A DNA stretch of 64,000 bases from Burkholderiales bacterium. Lineage in GTDB: Bacteria > Pseudomonadota > Gammaproteobacteria > Burkholderiales > Usitatibacteraceae. The notes under the pieces are model-generated. The model was given only the letters and a program-made list of their open reading frames with translations. It ran no database searches and was not told where the DNA came from. Numbering within the stretch: position 1 is the first letter of the stretch; the number at the start of each line of letters is the position of its first letter. Shown here piece after piece: positions 48,612-58,580 of the stretch. The stretch is taken from NCBI GenBank assembly GCA_019634955.1, contig JAHCAK010000005.1, forward strand, positions 58,248-122,247, written 5' to 3'. The position numbers and the translations under genes were made by a program.

Positions 48612-48931
48612 TGCGCCACCTCCAGGCGGCCGAGCTGAAGGCCTGGCTCGACGCGGCCCCGGGGCCGGTCGCGCTCCTCGACGTGCGGGAGCCCTGGGAG
48701 TTCGAGGTGTGCAGGATCGAGGGCTCGCGGCTCATCCCGATGTCGCAGCTGCCCGCGCGGCTCGGGGAGCTCGACCCCGCGCGGACCACGGTGGTCATCT
48801 GCCACCACGGGGTGAGGAGCCTCAGGGCGGCGGCCTACCTCGAGCACTGCGGATTCGCCGACGTCGTGAACCTGAGCGGCGGCGTCGACGCCTGGGCGCG
48901 CACGGTCGACGGCGCCATGGCGACCTACTGA
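48611..48931 (+). CDS. single-domain rhodanese-like sulfurtransferase
   Basis: A 106-residue rhodanese domain. The active-site loop is ICHHGVRS with the persulfide cysteine. LLDVREPWEFEVCRIEGS is the usual first strand and helix, and NLSGGVDAWA the last. It is cytoplasmic, with no signal peptide. It is coupled to the methyltransferase upstream and lies 80 bases before tolC. Confidence 0.92.
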   Translation: MRHLQAAELKAWLDAAPGPVALLDVREPWEFEVCRIEGSRLIPMSQLPARLGELDPARTTVVICHHGVRSLRAAAYLEHCGFADVVNLSGGVDAWARTVDGAMATY

Positions 48932-49011
48932 CACGACCCGCGGGCGGGAATCCGGAGCACGGCCCCGCCGCGTCTAACCCCGACCGAACAACGAACCGAA
49001 AGACCTCCCCC

Positions 49012-50325
49012 ATGAATCCGAAACGCCTGGTCCTCCTCCTTGCCGCCTCCGGCCTCGCCCTGTCCGCCCAAGGCGCGGACCTCCTCGGGGTCTACCGGGA
49101 CGCCCTGGTGAGCGATCCCGTCTTCCAGTCGGCCCGGGCGCAGTACCAGGCCGGGATCGAGGCGCTGCCCCAGGCGAAGGCGGGCTATCTCCCTTCGGTG
49201 AGCGCCAGCGCCTCGCGCTTCCGCAACCAGGTGGACACCTCGACCTCGCCGCAGGTCGACTACAACTCGCAGAGCCTCTCCGTGTCGCTCTCGCAGCCGG
49301 TCTTCCGCTGGCAGAACTGGATCGCCATCTCCCAGGCCGAGCAGCAGGTGCTCCAGGCCGAGGCCACGCTCGCGGCCGCGCGGCAGGACCTCATCCTGCG
49401 CGTCTCGCAGGCCTACTTCGATGTCCTCCTCGCGCAGGACAACGTGGCGCTCTCGGAGGCGCAGAAGACGGCCATCTCCGAGCAGCTGGCCCAGGCCAAG
49501 CGCAACTTCGAGGTCGGCACCTCGACGATCGTCGACACGCTGGAGGCGCAGGCGCGCTACGACCAGGCCGTGGCCAAGGAGATCGCCGACAAGAACGACC
49601 TCGAGGTGAAGAAGCGCGCCCTGCAGCAGCTCGTGGGGAAGCCCGCCGACTCCCTTACGCCGCTCAAGGACCCGCTCGCGCTCGAGGGGCCGAAGCCCGC
49701 GAGCATCGAGGAGTGGGCGGCGGCGGCATCGGCCTCCAGCTACGCGGTCGCCGTTTCCCGCGCCGCCCTCGAGATCGCCCGCCAAGAGGTCGAACGGGCG
49801 AAGGCCGGGCATTACCCGACGGTGGACCTCTCCGCCTCCTACTCGAAGTCGAAGTCGCCGCTGCAGAGCCTCGACGGTTCCGACATCACGACGGACACCG
49901 GCTCCGTGGGTCTCCAGCTCTCCGTCCCGCTCTTCGCCGGCGGGGCGACCCAGTCGCGCGTGCGCCAGGCGCTCGCCGGCCGGGACCGGGCCGAGCAGGA
50001 CCTCGAGAACACGACGCGCACCGTGGCCCAGTCGGTGCGGCAGAACTACCTCAACGTCACGAGCGGGATCGCCCAGGTGAAGGCCCTGGAGCAGGCGCTG
50101 GCCTCGACGCAGAGCCAGCTCGACTCCACGATCCTCGGGCGCGACGTGGGCGTGCGCACGAGCGTCGACGTCCTGAACGCGCAGCAGCAGGTGTTCCAGA
50201 CGCGCCGCGACCTGCAGCAGGCGCGCTATGCGTACATCATGAACACGCTGCGCCTGAAGGCCGCCGGCGGCACGCTCGTCGAGGCCGACCTGGAGAAGGT
50301 CAACCGCGCCCTGGGCCGCGGCTAG
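49012..50325 (+). CDS. tolC: TolC family outer-membrane channel protein
   Basis: A 437-residue outer-membrane efflux protein with a signal peptide (residues 1-22, ending SAQGA). The mature part starts DLLGVYRDALVSDPVFQSAR, the characteristic TolC opening, and contains two OEP repeats with long helices (about residues 25-215 and 235-430). It serves type I secretion and tripartite efflux pumps; no pump genes are in the window. The 3' end overlaps the converging waaA gene by 26 bases. Confidence 0.94.
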   Translation: MNPKRLVLLLAASGLALSAQGADLLGVYRDALVSDPVFQSARAQYQAGIEALPQAKAGYLPSVSASASRFRNQVDTSTSPQVDYNSQSLSVSLSQPVFRWQNWIAISQAEQQVLQAEATLAAARQDLILRVSQAYFDVLLAQDNVALSEAQKTAISEQLAQAKRNFEVGTSTIVDTLEAQARYDQAVAKEIADKNDLEVKKRALQQLVGKPADSLTPLKDPLALEGPKPASIEEWAAAASASSYAVAVSRAALEIARQEVERAKAGHYPTVDLSASYSKSKSPLQSLDGSDITTDTGSVGLQLSVPLFAGGATQSRVRQALAGRDRAEQDLENTTRTVAQSVRQNYLNVTSGIAQVKALEQALASTQSQLDSTILGRDVGVRTSVDVLNAQQQVFQTRRDLQQARYAYIMNTLRLKAAGGTLVEADLEKVNRALGRG

Positions 50326-51580
50326 CGGCCGCGCGCGGGCCGAGCCACGCCACCAGCCGGTCGAGCGCGCCCCGGTTGGCGAGCGCGAATGCCTCCGCGC
50401 GCCGGCCCATGGCCTGCCGGCGCGAAGGATCCTCCAGCAGGGACAACGCCATCGCGACCGCCTCCGGCGCATCGCGCGCGCGCAGGCCCGCGCCCTCGGC
50501 GAGCGCCGCCTCGGCCGCGCTCTCGAAATTGTAGGTGTGCGGCCCGAACAGGACCGGGCGGCCCACGGCGCAGGCCTCGATGAGGTTCTGGCCGCCGTAG
50601 GGCTTGAGGCTCCCGCCGACCAGCACGACGTCCGCCGCCGCGTAGTAAGCGAGCATCTCGCCCATCGAGTCGCCCAGCGCGTAGCGCGCGCCCGCGGGCA
50701 CGGGCGCGCCGGCGCTGCGCCGGGCCACGGGGCCGTGCGCCGCGAGGAGGGCTGCGACCTCGTCGAATCGCTGCGGGTGGCGCGGCACGAGCACCACGAG
50801 GACGTCCGCGGCGGGATCGGCGGCCTCCACGGCCTGCACCAGGAGCGCCTCCTCGCCGTCGCGCGTGCTTCCGGCCACGCAGATGCGCCTCGCCGGCCCG
50901 AGGACGGTGCGCAGGGCCCCACCCTTCGCGGCGGTGTCGGGCGGCACCTGGAGGTCGAACTTGATGTTGCCCGTCACCGCGACGTCGCGCGCGCCCAGCG
51001 CCGCGAGTCGCGAGGCGTCGGCCTCGGTCTGCGCGGCCACTCCCGCCAGGTGGCCGAGGGCCTCGCGCGCGAGCGGGGCGACGCGGGCGTAGCCGCGCGC
51101 CGAGCGCTCCGACAGGCGTGCGTTCACGAGGAAGACCGGAACGCCGCGGTCGTGGCACGCGGCCAGCAGGTTGGGCCAGATCTCCGTCTCGATGAGCACG
51201 CCGAAGGCCGGCCGCGCGCGCCGGAGGAAGCGGCGCACGGCGAACCCGTGGTCCCACGGCAGCCAGGCCTGCGTCACGGCGTCGCCGAACATCTCCCGCC
51301 CGGTCGCGCGACCGGTCGGCGTCATGTGCGTGAGCAGGATCGTCGCGCCGGGGTGGTCGAGCCGCAGGCGCTCGACGAGGGGCCCGGCGGCGCGCGTCTC
51401 CCCCACGGAAACGGCGTGCACCCAGATTACCGGGGCCGCGGTTGCGCGAGGCGCGGCGCCGAATCGCTCGCCGAGGCGCTCGAGGTAACCCGGCTGCTTG
51501 CGCGCCCGCCACGCCAGGCGCGCGAGCGCGAAGGGTAGCGCGATCCACAGGAGCGCGCTGTAGGCGAGGCGGGCGATCAT
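50300..51580 (-). CDS. waaA: 3-deoxy-D-manno-octulosonic acid (Kdo) transferase
   Basis: A 426-residue inner-membrane enzyme that adds Kdo to lipid A. An N-terminal anchor ([19 protein letters not shown]) is followed by WVHAVSVGETRAAGPLVERL, ETEIWPNLLAACHDRGVPVF, GNIKFDLQVPP and the C-terminal VGGSLKPYGGQNLIEACA. All are family hallmarks. It overlaps the waaC stop by 4 bases and runs into the 3' end of tolC on the other strand. Confidence 0.95.
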   Translation of the reverse strand: MIARLAYSALLWIALPFALARLAWRARKQPGYLERLGERFGAAPRATAAPVIWVHAVSVGETRAAGPLVERLRLDHPGATILLTHMTPTGRATGREMFGDAVTQAWLPWDHGFAVRRFLRRARPAFGVLIETEIWPNLLAACHDRGVPVFLVNARLSERSARGYARVAPLAREALGHLAGVAAQTEADASRLAALGARDVAVTGNIKFDLQVPPDTAAKGGALRTVLGPARRICVAGSTRDGEEALLVQAVEAADPAADVLVVLVPRHPQRFDEVAALLAAHGPVARRSAGAPVPAGARYALGDSMGEMLAYYAAADVVLVGGSLKPYGGQNLIEACAVGRPVLFGPHTYNFESAAEAALAEGAGLRARDAPEAVAMALSLLEDPSRRQAMGRRAEAFALANRGALDRLVAWLGPRAAASRGPGRG

Positions 51581-52545
51581 GCGCCCGCGCCCGCCCCGAG
51601 GAGCACGCGCACCACCGCCTCGGCCGTGGGGGTCTTCCCGGGCCCGCCCAGGTTCACGTGCCGCTCGTCCCCCAGCAGGCCGGTGAGCCCGGGCTGCGTC
51701 GCGACGTAGAGCCCGACGGTGGGAGTGCCCAGGGCGACCGCGAGGTGCGTGAGCCCCGTGTCCACGCCGACGACGGCCGAGGCGTGGGCGAGAAGCGAGG
51801 CTGCCTCCGGGAGATCCATCCCGGGCGCCGCGATCGCCCCGGGAGTTGCCTCGGCAAGGCGCGCGGCGTCGTCTCGCTCGGCCGGCGAGCCGCCCGGATA
51901 CACCATCGCGAGCCCTTCGGCGCGCAGGCGCGCGGCCAGGGCCCGCCAGCGATCCTCGGGCCAGCGCTTGTCGCGCCGGCTCGTCGCGTGAAGGGCGACG
52001 ACGTAGCCCCCCGGCGGCACCCACGCCGGCGCCGCCCCGGGCGCGGCGAGCCCGTAGTCCGGCGGGCCCTCGGGGGCGTAGCCGAAGACGGCGCCCACCA
52101 GGCGACGGTTGCGCTCGACCGCGTGCAGCCGCTTCGGCACGGCGATCCCCTGGTCGTAGAAGCGGGCCGCGGAGCGCTCCCGGATGCTCGCCCGGTCGTA
52201 GCCGAAGGCCGGCCCCCGGGCGAGCCGAGCCACCGCCACGCTCTTCAGGAGCCCCTGCGTGTCGACGACCCAGTCGTAGCGCCGCTCCCGCAGCGCGCGG
52301 CGTGCGCCGGCGAGCGCGCCCCAGGCGCCGGGCGCGAGCGGGCGCGATCGCAACCGGCGCAGCCCCACGGCGATCGCGCCGGAGACGGCCGGGTGAAGCC
52401 GGACGAGGGGAGCATAGGCCTCCTCGACCGCCCAGTCGATCGCGATCTCGGGCCGCCGGGCCCGCAGGTCGGAGACCGCCGGGCAGTGGTGGATCACGTC
52501 GCCCAGCGACGAGAGCTTCACGAACAGGACGCGCGGCGCGGGCAT
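51577..52545 (-). CDS. waaC: lipopolysaccharide heptosyltransferase I
   Basis: A 322-residue family 9 glycosyltransferase adding the first heptose to Kdo. It starts with the typical [20 protein letters not shown], and [18 protein letters not shown] and [20 protein letters not shown] carry the ADP-heptose-binding residues. It is coupled to waaA. A family 2 glycosyltransferase gene diverges from it, so LPS core genes are read both ways from 52546-52640. Confidence 0.93.
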   Translation of the reverse strand: MPAPRVLFVKLSSLGDVIHHCPAVSDLRARRPEIAIDWAVEEAYAPLVRLHPAVSGAIAVGLRRLRSRPLAPGAWGALAGARRALRERRYDWVVDTQGLLKSVAVARLARGPAFGYDRASIRERSAARFYDQGIAVPKRLHAVERNRRLVGAVFGYAPEGPPDYGLAAPGAAPAWVPPGGYVVALHATSRRDKRWPEDRWRALAARLRAEGLAMVYPGGSPAERDDAARLAEATPGAIAAPGMDLPEAASLLAHASAVVGVDTGLTHLAVALGTPTVGLYVATQPGLTGLLGDERHVNLGGPGKTPTAEAVVRVLLGAGAGA

Positions 52546-52605
52546 GGCGCATTCTAGATCGGCGGCACGGCCCGGTCGAAGCCCGGCCGCCGGGGGCGGA
52601 TACGC

Positions 52606-52611
52606 TAGAAT
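52606..52611 (+). promoter_or_regulatory. -10 element for the glycosyltransferase-rfb operon
   Basis: TAGAAT, a five-of-six match, lies 29 bases before the GTG start of the family 2 glycosyltransferase gene in the region divergent with waaC. No matching -35 is apparent. Confidence 0.4.
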
Positions 52612-52640
52612 GGCGCCCTCCCGCCTTTGCCGCCCGCCCC

Positions 52641-53408
52641 GTGGTCCCCGTTCCCGACAAGCTCCCGCTCACGGTCGCCGTCATCGCGCTGAACGCCGAG
52701 GCGCAGCTGGGCGAGCTGCTCGCGAGCGTGGCCTTCGCCGACGAGGTCCTGGTGGTCGACTCGGGCAGCACCGACGGCACGGTGGCGCTGGCCGAGGCGC
52801 GCGGGGCGCGCGTCGTCCGCCAGGCGTGGCTGGGATTCGGGCGCCAGAAGCAGTTCGCCGTCGCCGCGGCCCGCAACGACTGGGTACTGTGCCTGGACGT
52901 GGACGAGCGCGTCACCCCGAGGCTCGCGGATTCCATCCGCCAGGCGCTCGCCGGGGGGCGCTACAAGGCGTGGCGCATGGCGCGGCGCAACCGTTTCCTC
53001 GGCGCGTGGCTCTCGCACGGGGAGGGCTACCCCGACTGGAGCCTGCGCCTCTTCCACAGGGCGCACGCCGGCTGGTCCAACGACGAGGTGCACGAGGCGG
53101 TACTCACGACTTCGGAGGTGGGGCGGCTCGACGGCGACCTCCTGCACGACTCGGCCGAGGACGTGTCGACCTACATGGCCAAGCAGAACCGCTACACGAC
53201 GCTGCACGCGCAGGCGCTCTACCGCCAGGGCGTGCGCGCGGGGTACGCGCGGCTGTTCGTGAACCCCGCCGTGCGCTTCCTCAAGTTCTACTTCCTCAAG
53301 CTGGGCTTCCTCGACGGAGGCCCGGGCTTCGCGCACGTCGTGATCGGCTGCAACAACACCTTCCACAAGTACCTGAAGCTGATCGAGCTCCAGAGGGCGG
53401 GCCGATGA
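52641..53408 (+). CDS. family 2 glycosyltransferase, WaaE/KdtX-like
   Basis: A 255-residue GT-A enzyme with a GTG start at 52641. [39 protein letters not shown] and [12 protein letters not shown] (the metal-binding Asp-x-Asp) are visible. [23 protein letters not shown] and the C-terminal membrane-associated segment match the WaaE/KdtX group, which adds glucose to the heptose of the LPS core. The divergent waaC-waaA genes support an LPS role. The stop overlaps rfbB as ATGA. A different acceptor is possible. Confidence 0.85.
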   Translation: MVPVPDKLPLTVAVIALNAEAQLGELLASVAFADEVLVVDSGSTDGTVALAEARGARVVRQAWLGFGRQKQFAVAAARNDWVLCLDVDERVTPRLADSIRQALAGGRYKAWRMARRNRFLGAWLSHGEGYPDWSLRLFHRAHAGWSNDEVHEAVLTTSEVGRLDGDLLHDSAEDVSTYMAKQNRYTTLHAQALYRQGVRAGYARLFVNPAVRFLKFYFLKLGFLDGGPGFAHVVIGCNNTFHKYLKLIELQRAGR

Positions 53409-54466
53409 CGATCCTCGTGACCGGCGGCGCGGGCTTCATCGGGTCCAACTTCGTGCTCGACTGGCTGCGCGAAACGGGCGAGCCGGTGGTGAACGTCGAC
53501 AAGCTCACCTACGCGGGCAACCTCGCCAACCTCGCCGCGATCGCCGGCGACCCGCGGCACGCCTTCGTGCGCGCCGACGTGGGCGACCAGGCGGCGGTCG
53601 AGGCGCTCTTCGCCGCGCACCGGCCGCGGGCCATCGTGCACTTCGCGGCCGAGAGCCACGTCGACCGCTCCATCCACGGCCCCGGCGACTTCGTCCAGAC
53701 GAACGTGGTAGGCACCTTCCGCCTGCTCGAGGCGGCGCGCGGCCACTGGCAGGCGCTTCCCGCGGGCGAGCGCGAGGCCTTCCGCTTCCTGCACGTGTCG
53801 ACCGACGAGGTCTACGGCTCGCTCGGCGAGGCCGATCCCGCCTTCCGCGAGGACACGGCCTATGCGCCCAACAGCCCCTATTCCGCCTCGAAGGCGGGCA
53901 GCGACCACCTGGTGCGGGCCTGGCACCACACGTACGGGCTGCCGACGCTCACGACGAACTGCTCGAACAATTACGGGCCGTACCAGTTTCCCGAGAAACT
54001 CATCCCGCTCATGATCGCCAACGCCCTGGAGGGCAAGCCCCTGCCGGTGTACGGCGACGGCCGGCAGGTGCGCGACTGGCTCTACGTGGGCGACCATTGC
54101 GAGGCGATCCGGGCGGTGCTCGCGCGGGGCCGGCCCGGCGAGGTCTACAACGTCGGCGGCAACGCCGAGATGCGCAACCTCGAGGTCGTCCATGCGCTGT
54201 GCGACACGCTGCAGGCGCTCGCGCCGCGCGAGGGAGGCTACCGCGGGCTCGTCGCCTTCGTGGCGGACCGGCCCGGCCACGACCGGCGCTACGCCATCGA
54301 CGCGACGAAGGTCCGCGGCGAGCTGGGCTGGGCGCCGCGCGAGACATTCGCCACCGGCATCGCGCGCACCGTCCGCTGGTACCTGGACAACGCGGAGTGG
54401 GTCGCGCAGGTGAGGAGCGGCGAGTACCGCCGCTGGATCGAGACGAACTACGCGAGGAGGGCCTGA
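53405..54466 (+). CDS. rfbB: dTDP-glucose 4,6-dehydratase
   Basis: A 353-residue SDR enzyme, second step of dTDP-L-rhamnose synthesis. NAD motif is [12 protein letters not shown] at residues 6-17, the catalytic Thr-Asp-Glu is in [11 protein letters not shown], and YSASKAG carries Tyr and Lys. [20 protein letters not shown] is a family mark. It is the first of the rfbBACD set and coupled to the glycosyltransferase gene. Confidence 0.96.
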   Translation: MTILVTGGAGFIGSNFVLDWLRETGEPVVNVDKLTYAGNLANLAAIAGDPRHAFVRADVGDQAAVEALFAAHRPRAIVHFAAESHVDRSIHGPGDFVQTNVVGTFRLLEAARGHWQALPAGEREAFRFLHVSTDEVYGSLGEADPAFREDTAYAPNSPYSASKAGSDHLVRAWHHTYGLPTLTTNCSNNYGPYQFPEKLIPLMIANALEGKPLPVYGDGRQVRDWLYVGDHCEAIRAVLARGRPGEVYNVGGNAEMRNLEVVHALCDTLQALAPREGGYRGLVAFVADRPGHDRRYAIDATKVRGELGWAPRETFATGIARTVRWYLDNAEWVAQVRSGEYRRWIETNYARRA

Positions 54467-54468
54467 CG

Positions 54469-55347
54469 GTGCGCAAGGGGATCATCCTCGCCGGGGGCTC
54501 CGGCACGCGGCTCTACCCGGTGACGCAGGCGGTGTCGAAGCAGCTGCTGCCCGTCTACGACAAGCCGATGGTCTACTACCCGCTCTCGACGCTCATGCTC
54601 GCGGGCATCCGCGAGATCCTCGTGATCTCCACGCCGCAGGACACGCCGCGCTTCGCGGAGCTGCTGGGCGACGGGGCGGCGTGGGGGCTCTCCTTCACCT
54701 ACGCGGTCCAACCCCGGCCCGAGGGCCTGGCGCAGGCCTTCGTCATCGGCCGCGACTTCGTCGGCGGCGACGACGCTTGCCTGGTGCTCGGCGACAACAT
54801 CTTCTACGGCCATGACCTGAGCGCCCAGCTCGAGCGCGCCGGCGGGCGCCCCGGCGGGGCGACCGTGTTCGCCTACCCTGTGAAGGACCCCGAGCGCTAC
54901 GGCGTAGCCGAGTTCGACGCGGCGGGAAAGGTGATCTCCATCGAGGAGAAGCCCGCGGCACCCAAGTCCCGCTACGCGGTCACGGGCCTGTACTTCTACG
55001 ACAACCGCGTGCTGGACATCGCCGCGGCGATGAGGCCGTCCGCGCGCGGCGAGCTCGAGATCACGGACGTGAACCGGCGCTACCTCGAGATGGGCGAGCT
55101 GTCCGTGGAGGTGATGGGCCGCGGCACGGCGTGGCTCGACACCGGCACCCACGAGAGCCTGCTGGAGGCCGCGCAGTTCATCGAGACCATCGAGCGCCGC
55201 CAGGGGCTCAAGGTGGCCTGCCCCGAGGAGATCGCGTGGCGAAAGGGCTGGATCGACGCGGCACAGGTCGAGCGCCTGGCCGACCCGATGAGGAAGAACG
55301 CCTACGGCCGGTACCTGCTCGACATCCTGCGCGAGCGAGTGTGGTGA
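54469..55347 (+). CDS. rfbA: glucose-1-phosphate thymidylyltransferase
   Basis: A 292-residue enzyme making dTDP-glucose. The nucleotide motif is [44 protein letters not shown] and [19 protein letters not shown] are typical. The GTG start at 54469, 2 bases after the rfbB stop, has the strong Shine-Dalgarno GAGGAGGG 7 bases upstream. Confidence 0.96.
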   Translation: MRKGIILAGGSGTRLYPVTQAVSKQLLPVYDKPMVYYPLSTLMLAGIREILVISTPQDTPRFAELLGDGAAWGLSFTYAVQPRPEGLAQAFVIGRDFVGGDDACLVLGDNIFYGHDLSAQLERAGGRPGGATVFAYPVKDPERYGVAEFDAAGKVISIEEKPAAPKSRYAVTGLYFYDNRVLDIAAAMRPSARGELEITDVNRRYLEMGELSVEVMGRGTAWLDTGTHESLLEAAQFIETIERRQGLKVACPEEIAWRKGWIDAAQVERLADPMRKNAYGRYLLDILRERVW

Positions 55348-55354
55348 GGGCGCG

Positions 55355-55900
55355 ATGAAGGCCGTCCCCACCGCGCTTCCCGGCGTCCTCGTCCTCGAGC
55401 CGAAAGTCCACGGCGACGAGCGCGGATTCTTCTTCGAGAGCTACAACCGGCGCGCCTTCCGCGAGGCCACGGGGCTCGACCCCGACTTCGTCCAGGACAA
55501 CCACTCGAAGTCGGCCCGCAACGTGCTGCGCGGGCTGCACTACCAGGTGAGGAACGTCCAGGGCAAGCTCGTGCGCGTGACGGCGGGCGAGGTGTGGGAC
55601 GTGGTGGTGGACCTGCGCCGCTCGTCGCCCGCGTTCGGTCGCTCGCTGGGGGTCGCGCTCTCCGCGGCCAACCGCCGCATGCTCTGGGTGCCGGAGGGGT
55701 TCGCGCACGGCTTCCTCGTCACCTCCGAGTCCGCCGAATTCCTGTACAAGACGACCGACTACTACGCGCCGGAGCACGAGCGCTCGCTGCTGTGGAACGA
55801 CCCGGCGCTCGAGATCGCCTGGCCGCTCGCCGGGGAGCCCCTGCTCAAGCCCGGCGACGCGAACGGCACGCCGCTCGCCCGCGCCGAGACCTTTCCCTGA
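55355..55900 (+). CDS. rfbC: dTDP-4-dehydrorhamnose 3,5-epimerase
   Basis: A 181-residue cupin epimerase. The catalytic histidine is in NVLRGLHYQ, the tyrosine in YKTTDYYAPEHERSLLWNDP, and FVQDNHSKS and VPEGFAHGFLV are family marks. It starts 7 bases after rfbA, and its stop overlaps rfbD by one base (TGATG). Confidence 0.96.
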   Translation: MKAVPTALPGVLVLEPKVHGDERGFFFESYNRRAFREATGLDPDFVQDNHSKSARNVLRGLHYQVRNVQGKLVRVTAGEVWDVVVDLRRSSPAFGRSLGVALSAANRRMLWVPEGFAHGFLVTSESAEFLYKTTDYYAPEHERSLLWNDPALEIAWPLAGEPLLKPGDANGTPLARAETFP

Positions 55901-56778
55901 TGCGCATCCTCCTCACCGGGGCCGGCGGGCAGGTCGGCCACGAGCTCGCGCGGGCGCTCGCGCCCCTCGGCCAGGTCGACGCACGCGACCGCGCCGGGCT
56001 CGACCTGGCGGATGCGGGCGCCCTGGTCCGGGCGTGCCGGAGCCTTCGCCCCGCGCTCATCGTGAACGCCGCGGCCTACACGGCCGTCGACCGGGCCGAG
56101 AGCGACGTCGAGGCCGCCCGCCTCATCAACGCGCGCGCGCCGGGAATCCTCGCCGGGGAGGCGAAGCGGCTGGGCGCCGTGCTGGTCCACTACTCGACCG
56201 ACTACGTGTTCGACGGGTCGGCGCGGACGCCCTATCGCGAGGACGACCCCGTCGGCCCGCTGAACGAGTACGGGCGAAGCAAGCTCGAGGGCGAGCGGGC
56301 GGTCGCCGCGAGCGGCTGCCGGCACCTCGTGTTCCGGACGAGCTGGGTGTACGGCCCGCGCGGGAGGAACTTCCTGCTCACGATGCTCGCGCTCGCAGCC
56401 TCGCGCGACGAGGTGCGGGTCGTGGCCGACCAGCGCGGCGCGCCGACCTCGAGCCTGTTCCTGGCGGCGGCGACCGCCCGGGCGCTCGCGGCCATCCCGC
56501 GAGACGGCGTCGCCTCCGGCGTCTACCACCTCGCGGCGGCAGGGGAGACGACGTGGGCCGGCTTCGCGCAGGCGATCTTCGCGCGCGCTGCGGCGAGCCG
56601 GGCGGGGTTCCGGGCGCCGCGCGTGGTCCCGATCGCGACCGCCGACTACCCGACGCCGGCCCGCCGGCCCGCCTACTCGGTGCTGTCGCACGGCAAGTTC
56701 GAGCGGGCGTTCGGCTTCGCCCCCGACCCGTGGGAAGCCCAGCTGGACGAGTGCTTCCGCCACCTCGCGGCCGCTTGA
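55900..56778 (+). CDS. rfbD: dTDP-4-dehydrorhamnose reductase
   Basis: A 292-residue SDR enzyme for the last step of dTDP-L-rhamnose synthesis. TGAGGQVGHELARAL is the NADPH motif, YSTDYVFDG the catalytic Thr region, and YGRSKLEGE the Tyr-x-x-x-Lys. VNAAAYTAVDRAESD is typical. It completes rfbBACD; an 81-base gap then leads to the type II secretion genes. Confidence 0.96.
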   Translation: MRILLTGAGGQVGHELARALAPLGQVDARDRAGLDLADAGALVRACRSLRPALIVNAAAYTAVDRAESDVEAARLINARAPGILAGEAKRLGAVLVHYSTDYVFDGSARTPYREDDPVGPLNEYGRSKLEGERAVAASGCRHLVFRTSWVYGPRGRNFLLTMLALAASRDEVRVVADQRGAPTSSLFLAAATARALAAIPRDGVASGVYHLAAAGETTWAGFAQAIFARAAASRAGFRAPRVVPIATADYPTPARRPAYSVLSHGKFERAFGFAPDPWEAQLDECFRHLAAA

Positions 56779-56844
56779 GGCGCGCGCGACCGGGGAACTC
56801 GGCCCGGCCGGCGCGTTCATACGGAACCGCAATGGCCCGTCGGC

Positions 56845-56850
56845 TATAAT
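56845..56850 (+). promoter_or_regulatory. -10 element directly before gspE
   Basis: A perfect TATAAT ends only 9 bases before the gspE ATG. A start 6-8 bases downstream would leave a leader of about 2-4 bases. There is no Shine-Dalgarno between them, so the gspE message may be almost leaderless. Confidence 0.45.
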
Positions 56851-56859
56851 TTTCCCGCC

Positions 56860-58572
56860 ATGTCCGCCCTCCCCGTCGAGAGCCAGCCGCGTCGCCTGGG
56901 CGAGATCCTCATCGCCCGGGGCAAGCTCGACCCGGCGAACCTCGACCGGGCGCTGCGCCTGCAGGAGGGCGAAACCCGCGAGAAGCTGGGCGTGATCCTC
57001 TCCCGCCTGGGGCTCGTGTCGGCGCGCGACCTCGCGGACGCGCTCTCCGAGCAGCTGGGGCTCGAGGTGGCGGCCGCTTCCGAGTATCCGGAGCTTCCGC
57101 TTCTCGAGGAGCAGGTCTCCTACCGGTTCCTTCGCGACGCCCGTGCGCTGCCGCTGCGCGAGACCGACGAGGGTTTCGTGGTGGCGATGGCCGACCCCGC
57201 CGACGAGTACACCCTGCGCGCCCTGGCGATGGTCTGCGGCCGGCCCGTGTTGCCGCGGCTGGCGGTGGTCACCGAGCTCGAGAGCGCCCTCGAGCGCCTG
57301 TACGGGGCGGGGAAGTCCTCGATGGGCCAGATCGTCGACAACATCGCCACGCGGGACGAGGAGCAGGATTTCGGCGACGTCGAGCACCTGAAGGACCTCG
57401 CCTCCGAGGCCCCGGTGGTGCGGCTGGTGAACCTCCTCATCACGCACGCGCTCGAGAGCCGCGCCTCCGACATCCACATCGAGCCCTTCGAGAACCGTCT
57501 CATCGTGCGGCTGCGCATCGACGGGGTGCTGAACGAGGTGGAGTCGCCCCCGCGGCGACTCTCGGCCGCGGTCATCTCGCGCGTGAAGATCATGGCGAAC
57601 CTCGACATCGCCGAGCGGCGGCTCCCGCAGGACGGGCGCATCAAGCTGCGCATCCAGGGCAAGGAGATCGACCTGCGCGTCTCCACCGTGCCCACCATGC
57701 ACGGCGAGAGCGTCGTGATGCGCATCCTCGACAAGGGCGGCGTGCCGCTGGACTTCGCGTCCCTCGGCTTCGACGGGGACGTGCTCCAGGCCTTCCTCGC
57801 GGCGCTCAACCAGCCGCACGGCGTGCTCCTCGTCACCGGCCCGACCGGCAGCGGCAAGACCACGACCCTGTACACCGCGCTCGACCGGCTCAACCAGCCC
57901 GACGTGAAGATCCTCACCGTGGAGGACCCGGTCGAGTACCAGATGCCGGGCATCAACCAGATCCAGGTGAAGCCGCAGATCAACCTCACGTTCGCCAACG
58001 CCCTGCGCTCGATCGTGCGCCAGGACCCCGACGTGATCATGATCGGCGAGATCCGCGACCTCGAGACGGCCGAGATCGCGGTGCAGTCGGCGCTCACCGG
58101 CCACCTCGTGCTCTCCACGGTGCACACGAACGACGCGCCCTCCACGGTGAACCGCCTGCTCGACATGGGCGTGGAGGACTACCTCCTCACCTCCACCGTG
58201 GTGGGCATCCTCGCGCAGCGCCTCGTCCGTGCGCTGTGCACGCACTGCCGCAAGCCGTACGCGGCGCTGCCCGAGGTGGTCGAGCAGATGGGCCTGCGCC
58301 GCTTCGTGCCGGAAGGCGGGGTGACCCTCTTCCATCCCGCCGGCTGCCCCCGCTGCAGCGGCACGGGGTACCACGGGCGCCTGGGCATCATGGAGATGCT
58401 GCCCATGACGGACAGGCTGCGCTCGCTCGTGATGCGCCACGCGAACTCCGCCGACCTTCGCGCCGCGGCGGTCGAGGAGGGCATGGAGTCGATGTTCGAG
58501 AACGGACTTCGCAAGGCTGTGGCCGGCGTAACCACGATCGAGGAAGTGCTTCGCGTCACGCGCGAGGACTGA
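56860..58572 (+). CDS. gspE: type II secretion ATPase GspE
   Basis: A 570-residue secretion ATPase. Residues 12-70 hold two copies of a roughly 24-residue pattern (RLGEILIARGKLDPANL and KLGVILSRLGLVSARDL), the MshEN signature that binds cyclic-di-GMP in MshE-type ATPases. The ATPase core has Walker A GPTGSGKTTTLYTAL, the Asp box, GEIRDLETAEIAVQSALTGH and STVHTNDA. A zinc site CTHC/CPRC is in the C-terminal part. It is the first gene of the gsp operon, with a TATAAT just upstream. The downstream pseudopilin genes show this is GspE and not the PilB ATPase. Confidence 0.94.
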   Translation: MSALPVESQPRRLGEILIARGKLDPANLDRALRLQEGETREKLGVILSRLGLVSARDLADALSEQLGLEVAAASEYPELPLLEEQVSYRFLRDARALPLRETDEGFVVAMADPADEYTLRALAMVCGRPVLPRLAVVTELESALERLYGAGKSSMGQIVDNIATRDEEQDFGDVEHLKDLASEAPVVRLVNLLITHALESRASDIHIEPFENRLIVRLRIDGVLNEVESPPRRLSAAVISRVKIMANLDIAERRLPQDGRIKLRIQGKEIDLRVSTVPTMHGESVVMRILDKGGVPLDFASLGFDGDVLQAFLAALNQPHGVLLVTGPTGSGKTTTLYTALDRLNQPDVKILTVEDPVEYQMPGINQIQVKPQINLTFANALRSIVRQDPDVIMIGEIRDLETAEIAVQSALTGHLVLSTVHTNDAPSTVNRLLDMGVEDYLLTSTVVGILAQRLVRALCTHCRKPYAALPEVVEQMGLRRFVPEGGVTLFHPAGCPRCSGTGYHGRLGIMEMLPMTDRLRSLVMRHANSADLRAAAVEEGMESMFENGLRKAVAGVTTIEEVLRVTRED

Positions 58573-58580
58573 GGGCGAGC

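Noticed and set aside
52641..56778. The glycosyltransferase-rfb cluster as a recently acquired island
   Set aside because: GC content and codon use look like the neighbours, and no insertion sequence, integrase or tRNA flanks it.
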